A program made the position numbers and the translations under genes. From Diploscapter coronatus (Eukaryota > Nematoda > Chromadorea > Rhabditida > Rhabditidae): 64,000 nt of DNA. Under the pieces are notes generated by a model. That model had not been told where the DNA came from, did not search any database, and worked only from the letters and a program-made list of their open reading frames with translations. This document shows positions 51,713-64,000 of the stretch, piece by piece. Each line of letters opens with the position of its first letter. Position 1 is the first letter of the stretch. Location of the stretch: contig OZ038422.1 of the NCBI GenBank assembly GCA_964036155.1, positions 28,109,201-28,173,200 on the forward strand, read 5' to 3'.

Positions 51713-52777
51713 ATGTCGGAAGACTTACGGACTATTCGGACAGAGAACGACCCGCTCTTGACGGACGACGCAACTCGGATAAGAACGCTACAGTCGAGCG
51801 AGTCAGCCCTTGAAAACCCCGAAAGAAGTAGTTCTGGAACCACCGAGAAGGCCACCAACAGATCGACCGAAGCCCTACATTCACCGGACACCAGCGCTAC
51901 CCCGATATCTTTGCTGCTGGGACCACCGCCGAAGGATTGCTTTTCTCTGGTATCGAGAATCGTTGTTTCAAAAGGATGATTAAAAGAAGTTCAGGTCTAC
52001 ATGATCACGTTCGTGCAGGGGATCGCCATCTTCCTACCGGTGAATATGTTCATTACGATTGCGCCCTCGGTAGGTTGAAATATGGAGCCTCTTGGGAGTT
52101 CAATGACTGACTATTTTGTTTACAAATTGTTGAGTTTTTGAAGCTCCCGAAATCTGGACATTCTCTTTCAATTCAATCACTTCAGTACTACTCGAAGTGC
52201 TGGTGGACGCTGAACGGAACGACAACGACGCCTTACGAAACCAACTTCATGACGATCATCGGCTGTAGTGTCAACGGAATTACATATGGTTTGGAAATTA
52301 TTGAAGTAACCACGTTGAACAAAATAATATGATAAAGAGACACTCTTTTCAACGCTATTTCGTCAGAAAAGGTAACTTTCTGGGTAGTTGCAGGCCTTAC
52401 TTTTGCAATTTTCTTATGATATTGGAAATCACCATAATTCCCTTGAGTTATTTTATTTCAGGCCATATCTCTGCATTAGTCTTCATTTACTGTCCTGCGT
52501 AAGTTGATTGAGGTGTTGACTATTCGAGTAGTTTCGATCAAAAAGTTAGAAGCAAAAGAGCCGTATCATATTTCTGACGAAAATTATGACCTTCGTGTTT
52601 AGATGTGTTCCCCGGAAACTGCAAAAGATGAGCGGCATGCTGATCGCATTGGCATTTGTTTTAGGTATGCAAATTACAATCTCGATTTGACGAAGGAATA
52701 ATGTTTCTAAATTAGGCACGATAATCGGTCTCACCTCCACACCTCTATTGGGAATGATGGTGACGGAAATGGGATGA
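51713..52777 (+). CDS. Shortened ENT-like tandem copy lacking the central helices
   Basis: Exons 51713-51949, 51995-52069, 52186-52288, 52462-52498, 52603-52664 and 52716-52777 give 191 residues with consistent phases and a single stop. The N-terminal tail is long and acidic (DPLLTDDAT) and carries a dileucine-like motif (DPLL). Helix 1 is kept (PVNMFITIAPS) with the next loop (WWTLNGTTTTPYETNFMTII). The frame then jumps straight to the counterpart of the last two helices (GHISALVFIYCP, KLQKMSGMLIALAF, STPLLGMMVTEMG). About eight central helices are missing; the 173-bp intron 52289-52461 marks the gap. It could be a pseudogene still open by chance, or a regulatory or dimer-forming fragment. 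Transport activity is unlikely. Confidence 0.7.
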
Positions 52778-55418
52778 AGCTAAGAGCAAAGAGATCACAC
52801 GTGTGAGGAAAAGAGCGCGCAAATTTATTATAATCTCATGCGAATCAAATTTCAATGATCAGAAAATAGTAAAAAGTTTATTTATTATTTTATCTTGCGG
52901 AAAAGTTATGATTATTTATCCATATCCTAGCGACTTTTCACAATTGACTAGCCTCTTCATCGATCACTCAATATAAGACACAGTAAGAGAAGAATCGAAA
53001 ACTTTCAAATTTAGCTGGATGTCATCGCTTCGGTAACACTCCGAAAGGGAGTCGGCAACCATATATTAATAACCTATGAGTATTCAGGAAATAATTTAGA
53101 ATCAGAAGAGATAGCGTTCGTTGCCGGCGCCCTTTGGGACGTACTAATGCGACGAAGTCCAGCTAGATTTTAAATATTTTGATTTTACCCAAATTTTGCC
53201 TTGTATTTTCAGTAACCAAAAAGCTAGAGTAGAATGAAATTTTATCGATATCTAACGTGAAAACTTGTCGTCGAAGTTGAAATCTGCGACATTGAAAATT
53301 TAATTTCTAAAAAGGAAGTTTTCCTAAAAACAAATTCTCGTTTTTCCTGTGCATTACTTCAGTCGTTTTTTCTCGGTCTATGTTAATGGATTGGGTCAAA
53401 GATTGGAGGATACGCAAGGTAGAGCTGCACTCATTGTGCAGACTCAATTATGCTCCTCAGGTTGATGTGAATGAAAATAGTGCTACTTAATCGAGAGGCA
53501 AAGAAGATTAGAACAACGAGATAAACATGGAGAAACGCAGTGAATCTTTAAAAATCTTCCTCAATTTTGCAGGAAGTCGACATTTTTCTATATTTTTCCG
53601 ACTTTATCGGAATTTTGCAGGAAGCATTTCTTATTTGAAATTCTGCACATAAAATATTAAAAATGAGTACTCATAAACTTCCTGCGTTCATGTCATTTGA
53701 CATGAAGTAGCATGGGAAAAGATGAAGCAAACGTTGCCGAAACTTAAGATCCGCGCTCTATTCATCGGCGTTATTTGACCGTGAGAAAATTAAACGAGTT
53801 GGAGGAAAGTTTAAGCAGAAACTCGTCTTAATGAGTCTAGGACCACGTGAAAATATTGTTTAAACATTTTTCTCGATTATTTAGGATGTTTTTTGTAACT
53901 TATATTCGTTCAGTTTATTGAAATGTTATTTGAAATATCTCAACACAATTTTTCTTTTAATTTTTAACATAAATATTCTGAAAAGTTCATATCCACTATT
54001 AATCTCTTATTTATTAGATATTCCTTCTTGAACGAGCCAGATTTCTGCTCGATTATTTTCAAGAGTGCATATTTTGAATGCCATATTATTTGGCACTTGT
54101 ATATCGGATTTCCTGATATCTTGCGAAGGAATGATTGGATGTTTTCTTATTATACTTTATCTAAAATTTTCTGAACCTCTTACCTACTTTTCCATTATTC
54201 GTCCTAAATGGATGATGTTAGGAAAAACTCTTGAACACATTTTCCGGCGACAATCTTCTCGCTTCAACTTTTCTAGGCCCATCTAATTAGCATAATATGC
54301 TTTGGATAAGGGACCGCTTAGCCCTTCTGCAGAAGGCTAACTAATTTTCACATACCCATTTATTTTCTCAAAAAATGGCCTATATGAATCTCTAACTTGA
54401 GAGTGAAGATGATTAGCTCGAGGCCCCGAAAATAAAAATAACGGAAGTCTGTCCTATGCTTCTTTGGATATTCAGAATTTCAGACCTCATATTCTGAAGA
54501 TTTTAAAAATAATAATCATTTTAAATCATTACCTAACCGAGAAATATAATATTCACTATATTTGAATGTTATAGTCTAAAATTTTATCTTGATGATTTGA
54601 GAAATTTGTTCTGATTTTAAGGCACGCTATTTTTAATCTTCACACTCATAGGCTTCTAAATATTTGTATTTTCCTATAATAATATTTAAATTTGATATAA
54701 AATCTGACATTTTAACTTCTGTTACCTTGAACTTTCACGTTCATGGACTTTTAAATATTTGTATTTTCGTATAGCAATTTTCCTATTGTTTGTGTGCTTT
54801 CACCGAAACTCCTACCTGAATACAAATTTCACTTTAAACTAATGATCTATGAGGGTAAAAAATACGCTGTTGACACTCAACTCGCAAGACTTTCCCACTG
54901 AGTAATAGATTGATCTTTCTGGAGAGAACAAAGTTTTCAATTACTTAAATATTCAAAGGCTTGGGAGCTTATTCTTTAGCTTTACTTCCTTAAATAGTCG
55001 TTTCCTAAATTAATATCGTTTTTGAAAGAAAATAGAAGTTTTTCACGGCATAATATTCGAGTCTTGGGAACATATAATTTAAATTTCGTTCTTTATTTTG
55101 ATTCAAAGCAAGTTCTGAGAATAATTATACTTGAGATTTCAATTATTTCCTTGTATTTAAAAGCTCCAGCTCAAATTAAATCTGAATCTTATAGAAATAT
55201 CAAGTTGAGATCATACATTCAGTTTATAAACTTACTTATTTGATCTATATCTGAAACCTAATACTTCTCGTATCCTATAATGTTTCGATATCGCTTTTTC
55301 GTCCCGTGAATTATCGCCGGTCAAATTATTCATGAGCGCCCCGTCTGTATTTCAGGACTTCGGTTAAAATTAGGCAGCTTTGGTGTGAAGATTAGAGAAC
55401 TTCCAAATATTCCAAAAT
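52778..55418. other. 2.6-kb intergenic region
   Basis: AT-rich, no coding family recognised. It includes a diverged direct repeat at about 54634-54677 and 54729-54773 (both with TAAATATTTGTATTTTC). Confidence 0.4.
54634..54773. repeat. Diverged direct repeat pair of about 45 bp
   Basis: Two copies offset by about 95 bp share the order CTTTCAC/CTTCACA, TCATGG/TCATAGG, then TAAATATTTGTATTTTC. Probably an old local duplication. Confidence 0.45.
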
Positions 55419-58400
55419 ATGGCTTCCACCATGCGGAAAATCAAGTCTTCATATGGAAATAAGCTCACAATACCGAGAATAGAAGTAAGTGATTTAAATT
55501 TAGATTTTCATATCAGATTTAAAAGGAATTGAAATCACATATACGTAAGCGAGACGGGATTAAATTTTGCAAATTCTAAGTCGGAATCAACCTTCAAAAA
55601 TTTTCTAAGTAGGAATTTCGTCTCGACTCTGCATATATTAATTATTTAGTAAATTATTCTAATCTGTTTTCAATCATCATCATTTATGATTGGTTGAGAA
55701 ATAATGATTAATTTTTATGTTGATTTCTTTAGATCTAAATTTTCAAAACCTTGTATTTTTTTTTCTAAATTTAGCTTGTTTCATTACACTTTTCGAGATG
55801 TTTGTTTTGAAGCCATTTCAAAAACCCATTCACCGCTTTATTGGATCATTTGTCTCATTTCATGGTTTATCGCTCACCTCTCGCATTTTTTCAGTTGAAA
55901 AGAATTTTATTTTAGCTTATCTTATGTAGATAACAGAATAGATAGAATTTATCCATATTTGATTCATGCTTTCCTTAGTATTTCTATGGCAATTTTAATT
56001 ATTAAAACTAGCATTTAAAAATATGATTAACCAAACAATTATTTATACCCTAATGTACTTTCCTGAATTTTAATTTGATTATGCTGACTTTAAGACTATT
56101 AGAACTGAATTATTTATATTATCCAAGTTTATCACGCGATATAGACACTTATATAGATAAGACGTCGTGTTTATGAATAAGTTAGTCTCTCTCTTTCTCT
56201 CTTTGCCTTCAGAGCTCTGTGCCCTTTGCTTCGGTCTTCCGCATTCGAGAACCAACAACTTTGCATACGAATTGATTTCGCGCTCCCATTCCAACCTGCA
56301 TAGTGATGAAGTGTTACGCACGTGTAACGCTTTAAACTTCAAAAAGAGCGCATTTTTTGAGATTCTGAAGTTAAATTTAATTTTTTCTGAAGTTATAACT
56401 TTATGCGATTTTCCCTCTCTAGCACCTCAAACGTTAAGATGTTCATTTTTGAGATTACAAAAATTATATTGAGGTTGAAATTGAAATTATTCATTTAAAA
56501 ATTTTATTCCTGAAGTTAGAATCCGATGAAGATTTTCTCGTGTAGCACTTTACACTTCAGGATATTGGTTTTTGAAATCTTCAAGTATATTTTTAAGTTA
56601 AAATGAATTTTTATCCCGAGTCTGAATATGCATTTTCATTTCCTTTCGTTTTTATGAGACATTTTTTCATTCTTAAAATTCTATCTATAGAGTTAGAATT
56701 GCCAACTCATCCCCTTAAATTAACCAAATTCTAATTTAAATTTAGATAGCGAGATTTAATCCATCTTCAAATTTCCCCTTTCTCAATGCTATCCGGATAC
56801 GAAATTGTTCATATGGAGCTAATGTTTGCTTAAGCCAACTACATTTTTTACTTTTATTTATATTCTGGTGCATAATTTTTGAATCTTAATGCGAAAAATG
56901 GCTGCAAATTGAATTATCGCAAATATTTTGGACGTATTCTGCTTCTTTAAGGCCAATTGAATGCAAAAGGGCTAATGAGATTTTTGTTGGTCGCCGCACA
57001 TTGAAAAGCCTAAAACAAGGCAATAATTGGATGAAAATCGCTGAATTTTATATATTTCCACTGAAATATCGTCATTTTCACATAAGTCGTCGAAAATTAG
57101 CTCCATATTTTGTTCCATTACTAAATTTTAGCAGATCTCCCTAATGAATTTTAATTTAAAAGATGATAAATTTTCAAGGCGACCAAAAACCTGTTTTTAT
57201 ATAATTTTAAAACCATCTGTTAACCATTCAGCTCGATTAAATTGAGTGTGAAACGTTATTTTATGAGAACAGAGCAGTGTATCATTTTACAAATACACAC
57301 GCCATATCGCATTTTCATGAATCTTTTATTGAGTTGATTTTAGAGAAGTGTTTTGAAAGTTTTGAATTTCTCGAAAAATGAATAATTTCTGAAGGTTTGT
57401 CTGATTTCAGGTAAGACGATCTTCTTCGCTACAGTTCGCTCCATCAACTTCTCCTATCCCCGTTGACGACACTAAATTATCTGAGGTAGATAGAGCAGCG
57501 GACAGAAGTATTGGGTTGCCCTCTCATGTTTGTTTCGATTTTCCGCTAACGTCCAGCTCCTTTCACCTATCGGGTTGAGTTGAAATTTTGCATACACAAC
57601 AGTACATGTAAGACATACTAGTATACAGAATTCCAGTTCAATCTGGTTAGTGCTGAAGTCAGAAATGAAATCGAATAGAATATGTGGGTGACCAGTACTT
57701 TTGTACGCTACTGTAAATCGAAAATTTCATTTCAGGCCCTTTTCTCTTATTTAGGCTATGATAAATTCTAATCTCAAATCAAGAATTTTCCTTGAGTATG
57801 ATCAACTTTTAATCCCAAATTTACAATTTCTCAGAACAAAGTATATTTTAATCTTAGGCGAAAACATTTTTAAGATCAGATATTAAACTTATATGTTTAG
57901 GTCTCAGGAATTTCCCCTTCGTCGAGTCTTTACACCTTGAATTTATCCAACTTTTCACACCTATCGCACTACAGTCTTTACGCTATAATGGTTAAGTAAG
58001 TAAAAAAAGATCTTCTCTTTAATTTTTTGGCTATCATAATTTCTTTATTTTAATTTCAAATTTATTTCTAAAAATATTTTAATTCAGAAATTTATATTTA
58101 TATTAAATGTTTTAAGTTAAAATAACTCTTATTTTTCCTAAAATTCTATTTTTGGAGGAAATATTTTGATTCAGATACCGCTGTTTCTTCGGATGTTGTC
58201 GATTAAGGGTCGGGGCCTGTATAATCGGCATTATCTGCATAGGGCTATCTGTCTTAAGTAAATTGAACTTAAACGTGTAATCTAAGTTGAAAATTTAGCA
58301 ATGTGCACATTACTAACTGCCTCAACATCGTTATCTAAAGAATGGCAGGATTTAATATCACTTCCGATCACTTGCGCAGTGCTATTTCAATCCGCGTCAT

Positions 58401-59407
58401 CGATGCTATTGATAGTTGGAGTTCTAATTGACACTTATTCGATGCTGATACCATTCATATTGAACTGTGTAAGTAGCATTTATTATTTTTAAATGTCAGT
58501 GAAAATTTCCCTCTTTTCATTCATCAGCTTACTCTAACATGAGATGAGAAAGAGGATATTCTTCTCCATAACATACACTTTCATATGTTAGAATTTTCAA
58601 ATGATTTATTCTCTTCAGATATGATTCCTATAAAATCATATCAGAGGGATGTCTTAGATATTTTATCTTCTTCATCGTCATTTTTCTGAATGATCCATAA
58701 AATATGATCATCGTTTCTCTTCTTCTTCTAAACAGCAATTCTTATCATTCTTTTTCCCCAAAGTATCATAAAAATGAGAATCACCTTTCATTATCTAAAA
58801 AGGATATTCTTGTCATCGTTTTTCTGACTTAGCTATAAAAATGATCACCCTTTCCCCAGATCGTCCACATCGTGTTATGCGTGGGCGGGATGTGTTGGGT
58901 GGTGTTAGCCTCATCGAAGCTGCCCTCCGAAGCCATCCCACTAGCGCTAATCACCTGCGTGGCTGTCATCATCATCTACATGTGGTTCGCCGTGATTATA
59001 TGCATGACGTTCATCCTTATTCGGGACAAGAAGCGATTGGGGTAATTTATTAGCAATTATCAGCTATCAATTAATGTCAGCCAGATCATTCATGTGGAAA
59101 TCTCATGAGATATAAAAAAAAGTGATGGTACAATATCTCCATCAGTCAGTGAGTATTGCCAAGTTCTGTGCTTTGATCATATATTGATGATGCAATAGCA
59201 GAGAGAATACCCAAATCTTTCCGCAAGAGTTACTTCGCAAATGCGCCAAAGCATTTTATTTCGAGAACCTTCTCAGAAAGTTTATTGATATTTTGGGATC
59301 AGAAATTTTTCTATCTAAAGAAAGAGAACTAAGGAGATTTCAGAATCGACATCGAAGACTACTCCGAGAATCGGAACATCGAACGGGCTAGCAGTTCATT
59401 TTTGTGA
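55419..59407 (+). CDS. Four-helix membrane protein, LAPTM/DUF7027-like
   Basis: Exons 55419-55484, 57411-57485, 57901-57995, 58175-58257, 58299-58468, 58860-59041 and 59344-59407 give 244 residues. A Ser/Thr-rich cytosolic N-terminus (RRSSSLQFAPSTS) leads to a cysteine cluster (CFFGCCRLRVG) directly before TM1. Three more helices follow: PITCAVLFQSASSMLLIVGV, LNCIVHIVLCVGGMCWVVL and ALITCVAVIIIYMWFAVIIC. A short acidic tail ends in SSSFL. The CCxxRxG lead into helix 1 resembles LAPTM lysosomal proteins and related nematode four-helix families, so endolysosomal membranes are the likely site. Function unproven. Intron 1 is 1.9 kb with no feature seen inside, and intron 5 holds low-complexity TCTTC-rich stretches. 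Confidence 0.72.
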
Positions 59408-59571
59408 TACTCTTCTTCCCTTCAATCTATTAATTTATCATTTCCTTAAACTCGAATACAGGTATTTTTGCTCCTCTTCCTCTATACAAATGTGTATCAA
59501 ATTTACAAGGATTTTGAAATAAACTTTTATTCTTCCATGCAAGCGATCTAAGCGATGATAAGTTATCATGT

Positions 59572-61659
59572 TTAAGCACGTCGTCTGAGCTTTCTGCGCT
59601 TGCGGGCCTTGGCTGCGGCTCGTTGTGGGCATTCGCAGTATCCTGAGAAAAAAAAACCAGATTAGAAATCCAAGAAAGGTGAAGCATCTTACCTGCATCC
59701 TCGCCATTGGAGCCCGCCGGACCTGCTTCGGCTGGTCTTCCATCTTCGCCAGGCTTAATCAATTCTATTAAAACTTATCCCCGAGATTCCGAATTTACCA
59801 ATCCGTCGTTTCCACTGATACCTGGTGGACCCTAAATTTGTCGATAAAATTCGATCAGGTACAGAATTTTGCCGTACACTATCGCCCTTAGGTCCACAGT
59901 CGCCCGGTCTTCCATCCAATCCAGCTGAAATTCGTCGTTTTGAATAATTGTTTATGCGTTATGCAAATTGTTTCTCACGTGGTCCAGGCTCTCCAACGGG
60001 TCCACATCTAAATTTGCAACGTTAAGATCAGGTAAAAGAATTCCAATATGACCTTCCGGGTCCACCGGGTCCTCCTCGTCCAGTGCTGCAGTCAGCTCCA
60101 GCAGGTCCTGAAAAGACGTTCATTTATGAAAATCCACTGCGAGCCCAACCTCGTGGTCCCTCCAATCCATCGACGCCTTGTGGGCCGTTTGGACCGCCGG
60201 GGCTAAATGATGAATTGTTAGTTGATCCAATGATCACTCTGAAGAAGATTCTACCCAATTGGTCCGGGAACTCCTGAATTTATCTTTTAAAATTATCGTA
60301 TTTGAAGAATTTTTTACCTGGATTCCCTGGACGTCCTTCCTTGCCCGGCAGACCTTAAAATTTGCTCGGATAAATTTGAAATAGTTCAAATGTTACCAGG
60401 CTCTCCAATCAGTCCTGGATGGCCCTCGACACCTTCAAATAGTGATATCATTTAAATAAACTTATTTTAAATTTAAAACAATAAACCTGGTAATCCTGGT
60501 GGTCTGAAAATATTCCAATTAAGCCGAAATAAAACAAAGCTATCCTACCCCTCTGGACATTTGATGCACGACTTTGGATAGCTTTCTGGAATTGGAATTG
60601 GCAATCCAGGAGGTCCCTAAATTACATCGATTAGTATTTGAGATCTATTGATTCAACTCACAGGTGGCCCCTCGCCTCCGTTTTCTCCAGGCTTAAGATG
60701 TCCAATTGAATGCAAATTCTAGAAAAATAACATTGCGAACTTACCGGTCCGGGCTCTCCTTCGCGTCTTAAAATCATATAATTATTTCTAGCTTTTATTT
60801 TAGAAAGATAAGCTCTAGGGGAATCAGAAGGAAGGGTAAAAGATAGAATTTATGTCTCAAAAGTTGCAAGAAACGTTATAACTTTTTAAAGAAGTAAAGT
60901 TAATAAGAGATTTATGCTGACTAGATTAGGACTATCGCAATTAGATAATGTTTACAGTGTAAAAAAACTTATCATGCAGTCCAGGGGGTCCTGAAAATAA
61001 AACATTCATATTATTCGTTCAAAATTCGATATTTCTATCAAGTAGTCGAACGCCACAATAAATGGACGTGGGTGTAGAGCGGATGGAGATCACGAAGAAT
61101 CAAAATTATTATTAGACCCACCAGCCGGGCAATCTCTCCTTGGAAGTCCGCAGTTGCACGCGCCTGCACTCCTCTTGTTCCTGCCGACGATCGAGGCGAA
61201 CTCGACCGGCTCACTGACGCCGTTCACCACACCATGGAACACCGCGATCTGACCCCAAGTATCCTCAGATACTACCTGCAATTTTTCTTCGATTATTCTT
61301 AGATCACTTGTCCTTCAAGACGTTCTTTTTCCTTTCATCAAGATTCAAAATTTTCATCATGAGATCAAAGATTTATTTTCTTGTGGATTGCAAGGTGAGC
61401 TTGAATATGTACAATGCAGATGATGAACTATGAGTACTACTGAAATGATTTTCATGAGATACCTGATTGAAAAGCTAATGGAAAATATTTCGAACATTTT
61501 TAAATTAATGAATTTTGGGACCTTGAATTCATTGATGTGCGACATGACGTCTTCGCGCATGCCCTCAATGTCATTGACGATCAAAATGGCGGCCAGAATC
61601 ACGGCAACGACGACGAACGCCGACGCCGTCGTCGTGGCGTATACTGCCAGACGTACCAT
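59572..61659 (-). CDS. Cuticle collagen B, 17 exons
   Basis: Exons in coding order: 61522-61659, 61122-61275, 60968-60989, 60745-60766, 60662-60691, 60549-60616, 60487-60503, 60397-60432, 60318-60353, 60255-60273, 60150-60202, 60053-60107, 59979-60007, 59878-59924, 59799-59831, 59693-59753, 59572-59642 (296 residues). An N-terminal hydrophobic segment (FVVVAVILAAILIV) is followed by a furin-like GRNKR site, a cysteine knot (CNCGLPRRDC), a short Gly-X-Y block, a break (SCIKCPEG), a long Gly-X-Y block and the tail YCECPQR, which then becomes strongly basic (KARKRRKLRRRA). Length, break position and exon fragmentation parallel collagen A, though the tail differs. Most exons are 17-70 nt. An acceptor (TGTTTTCAG) abuts the ATG, favouring trans-splicing. 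Confidence 0.88.
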
Positions 61660-62789
61660 CTGAAAACAGACTCAAAATGTAAAATTCGACTTAAAATAGA
61701 AAAGTGTTTTTCTTCTCTAGATTGATAAGATCTATGAAGGATGAGGCATATCGACCCCAGAATGCCCACAAATAATTGAACGAAAAATTCGGAAGAAACA
61801 TTCATTTTCATAAGACGAAGGTGAGAATCTACTAAAGAGATAAGGCAAGTCGTTTTTATTTCATAATCCGAAAAATAAATGGTTGTAAAAATCAGTATGA
61901 AAATTAAAAAATTAAATTCCGATTTCCACCTCTGCTTCGGCGAAAATTCCTTGGTGAGCGTCTGCGATCGGCTTTTATAGCCATCGTTTTTTGCGTTGTT
62001 CATTAAGCAGAGAGGCATCTAAGCGCTTCGTCTGCTGCCTGTTGATGACGTTCCCGTTTAGGGTCAGTTCTCGCGTCGTGCAAAAACTCGGCCTCCTTCG
62101 ACTTCTTCTGGGAGACCCTTCCTTAATCTCAGACTGTTTTGATTCGTCCATGCTTAGTCAGGGGGGCAGAAGAATTCGTACGTCGGAGATCGGCAAGGCT
62201 CTCGTAAAAACTCGGCCCAAACCGGACGCCAACGAACGTCGTGTTCGTTAATTTGGAAACGCAGACAAAATATGAAGAAATAGGGCGCGTCAGCACTGTA
62301 CACGGAGACAAAAACTCCAACGACGCGTTTGACATATGGCTTGAAGATGGATAATTAAGCCCCCTGTTCTTCAGTTTTTCACAACTCCATACTTTCCACT
62401 ATTCTCTAAGCCTCTTGACAGATAACCCTATTTCTCTCTAGAAAAGGAAAAGAGAAAGCATCGTTTTTACTGCTTGGGCCCGTCAATTTTTTGTCAAGGC
62501 GCGGCGCGCCACATTTCATCAGTTAGATTGATAGATTGATTAGATGAAGATAGCGAAGGCTTTGGAGAAACATGACAAAGATGCGAATTAGGTTTAAAGA
62601 AAGTCTTCGGAGTTAATTTACCCACGAAAAGCAAATGTTTTGATGCGAATAATAAGACATCGAAAATCATAAACTGTGTCCTTGACCTTGAAACTTCAAT
62701 TTGATAGGCAATTTGAATTCGACTCGAATAAGTAATGCATTTTGGCTCACTCATTAAACAAAGTCATTACCCTGCCAACATTCTCGAAG
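61660..62789. other. Divergent region between collagen B and the SLC6-like gene
   Basis: Both genes start from this 1.1-kb stretch, so it likely holds both promoters. Open frames here are fragmentary and lack family resemblance. An AscI-like GGCGCGCC near 62502 is an isolated GC-rich spot. Confidence 0.35.
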
Positions 62790-64000
62790 ATGAACAACGA
62801 AACTGCGAATGGGAAGGAGGGGGAGACGACTCCGTATCCGGTTTGTGATTTTCATCAAGAAAAAATATTCCTGAAAAATTCACGCACCCTCAACCTTGGA
62901 AATGAAGAGATTTCAAGATAAGCTTGTCTCTAAAAGATCAAAAATTGGATGTTGAACTTTCCAAAAAAATCCTGAAATATGAAACTTGGGAACCTCAAGA
63001 TATTTTGACATGAGGAATCTCGGAATAGTTTGAGAAAAAAGATTCAGTCACGTTTTCCTATAATGACATCATTTAACATCCAAATAATCCAGGAAAAAAT
63101 TGGTCCAAAATAATCAACTTGGTATTATTTTTAGAATCTGAACAAGTACTTTTACAAGGGCGTCAAGAGACCGTTGACGGACTTGCAGAAGCGGCGGAAG
63201 GACGAGATCGAGATGCTCATTCGATTCGGCAGCAACGACACCGCGACGCTCGAGTCCTCCTCCGCAGACTCGTCCAAGAACACCAACGAAAAGACCGAGG
63301 AGCGCTTCGATAACATCGACGACACTGCACTCAGCCCCATCCCAATGAGTCCCGTCCCCGCGCCAGCTAAGGTCGCATGACCATCCTTCTTGGCGACTTG
63401 CACTTGACTTGATGACAACATGATTATTTTGTCATAAAGTCGAATACAAGCGACTGCTCTTCACAAACGCGTAATTTACGTGATGGCAAAATGTAGGAAA
63501 AATACTGTTTTGATAACAAATCAAATACAATTAGATGATGATCTTCAGGGGAGATTTGTAAAGGAAAAGATCACAAAATGATTGTTCCATCATCATCACC
63601 ATATCATTTTAACTTGACGATCCTGAAGGAGTTCAGGGAACTTCTTATTTCAGCTGGAAAACGTCGAGTTGGAGCAGGAGTTGGGTGCGCGAGCGGCGAG
63701 CAGAGCTGGGTCGTTTAGGTTCGTCAAAAACAACTAGCAAGAAAAAATAAGGAACATTTCATTCCAGACAATTCGGCACGCTATTTTTGGTCAGCGCGAA
63801 CGTGATCGATGTGATTATGTTCGTGCACGAGTACTACAAATGCGGCGGATGTAAGGGTGAGCTTCAAAATTCACCCGAACAATGATGATCTTTAGATGCG
63901 TATATTCTGATATTCACACTCAGCCATATTTTGCTCACCCTTCCGCTGGCGCTGATGGAGATGAGCATCGGTCAGCACTCGTCTCTGCCCGCGTTCATAA
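62790..64000 (+). CDS. Divergent SLC6-type transporter, N-terminal part (runs off the window)
   Basis: Exons 62790-62840, 63135-63371, 63654-63718, 63768-63850 and 63896 onward. The cytosolic N-terminus is about 130 residues long, basic then acidic, with a Ser/Pro cluster (SPIPMSPVPAPAK) that could be phosphorylated. Helices 1 and 2 follow: FGTLFLVSANVIDVIMFV, then YYKCGGYAYILIF and LPLALMEMSIGQHS. The late part matches the SLC6 pattern (GG-A-hydrophobic, P...ME..IGQ). The usual NVWRFPY in helix 1 is replaced by NVIDVIMF, so sodium and substrate handling may be changed. Nematodes have many such snf-type genes. Everything after helix 2 is outside the window. Confidence 0.75.

Noticed and set aside
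61599..62018. 139-codon minus-strand frame ending over collagen B exon 1
   Set aside because: It reads the collagen exon in the wrong frame and extends into the promoter; a splice acceptor separates the two.

Overview
The window reads as nuclear DNA of a free-living or parasitic nematode, most likely a rhabditid in the broad sense. The reasons are: (i) introns with the worm-type acceptor TTTCAG, many only 36-50 bp long; (ii) nematode-restricted families (two cuticle collagens, a patched-related receptor, a two-domain saposin-like protein, a four-helix LAPTM-like protein); (iii) acceptors placed directly before start codons, as expected for spliced-leader trans-splicing; (iv) one gene pair with operon-like spacing. 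Species cannot be named from the sequence alone. All multi-exon models were built by hand: each exon was placed so that reading frame, splice phase and protein family agree, and nearly all sum to a whole number of codons.

Layout. 1-5 kb: a 2.2-kb foldback repeat, a small secreted cysteine-rich protein, and a 0.5-kb inverted-repeat element. 5-6.8 kb (minus): a 15-exon cuticle collagen. 7.4-7.9 kb (minus): an unrecognised small protein. 8.4-11.3 kb (plus): mitochondrial ribosomal protein L55 and dolichol-phosphate mannose synthase, probably one operon. 12-14.3 kb (plus): a two-domain saposin-like protein and an F-box protein. 14.7-22.5 kb (minus): a 23-exon patched-related sterol-sensing-domain protein. 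22.9-23.6 kb: a near-perfect 720-bp palindrome. 24-25.8 kb (minus): RNase H1. 26.3-28.8 kb (plus): ADP/ATP carrier. 29.6-33.8 kb (plus): EDEM1-type GH47 mannosidase of ER-associated degradation. 36-38.7 kb (plus): mitochondrial calcium uniporter. 39.4-49.1 kb (plus): a 2983-residue nonribosomal peptide synthetase. 49.8-52.8 kb (plus): an equilibrative nucleoside transporter followed by a shortened tandem copy. 55.4-59.4 kb (plus): a four-helix membrane protein. 59.6-61.7 kb (minus): a second, 17-exon collagen. 62.8 kb to the window end (plus): the start of a divergent SLC6-type transporter.

The standout is the nonribosomal peptide synthetase. I read it as T-C-A-T-C-C-T-A-T-TE, with all carrier serines, both adenylation cores and a full Ser/Asp/His thioesterase triad. 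Animal NRPSs are rare; the known nematode case is the PKS-1/NRPS-1 pair that makes nemamides in Caenorhabditis elegans, and this gene is probably the NRPS-1 counterpart. No polyketide synthase lies in the window, so the partner must be elsewhere. The other genes are mostly housekeeping or cuticle genes and do not form a cluster with it.

Splicing is a second theme. GC-AG introns are needed to keep frame in several unrelated genes, one collagen intron appears to begin with AT, and both collagens are cut into many exons as small as 11 nt.
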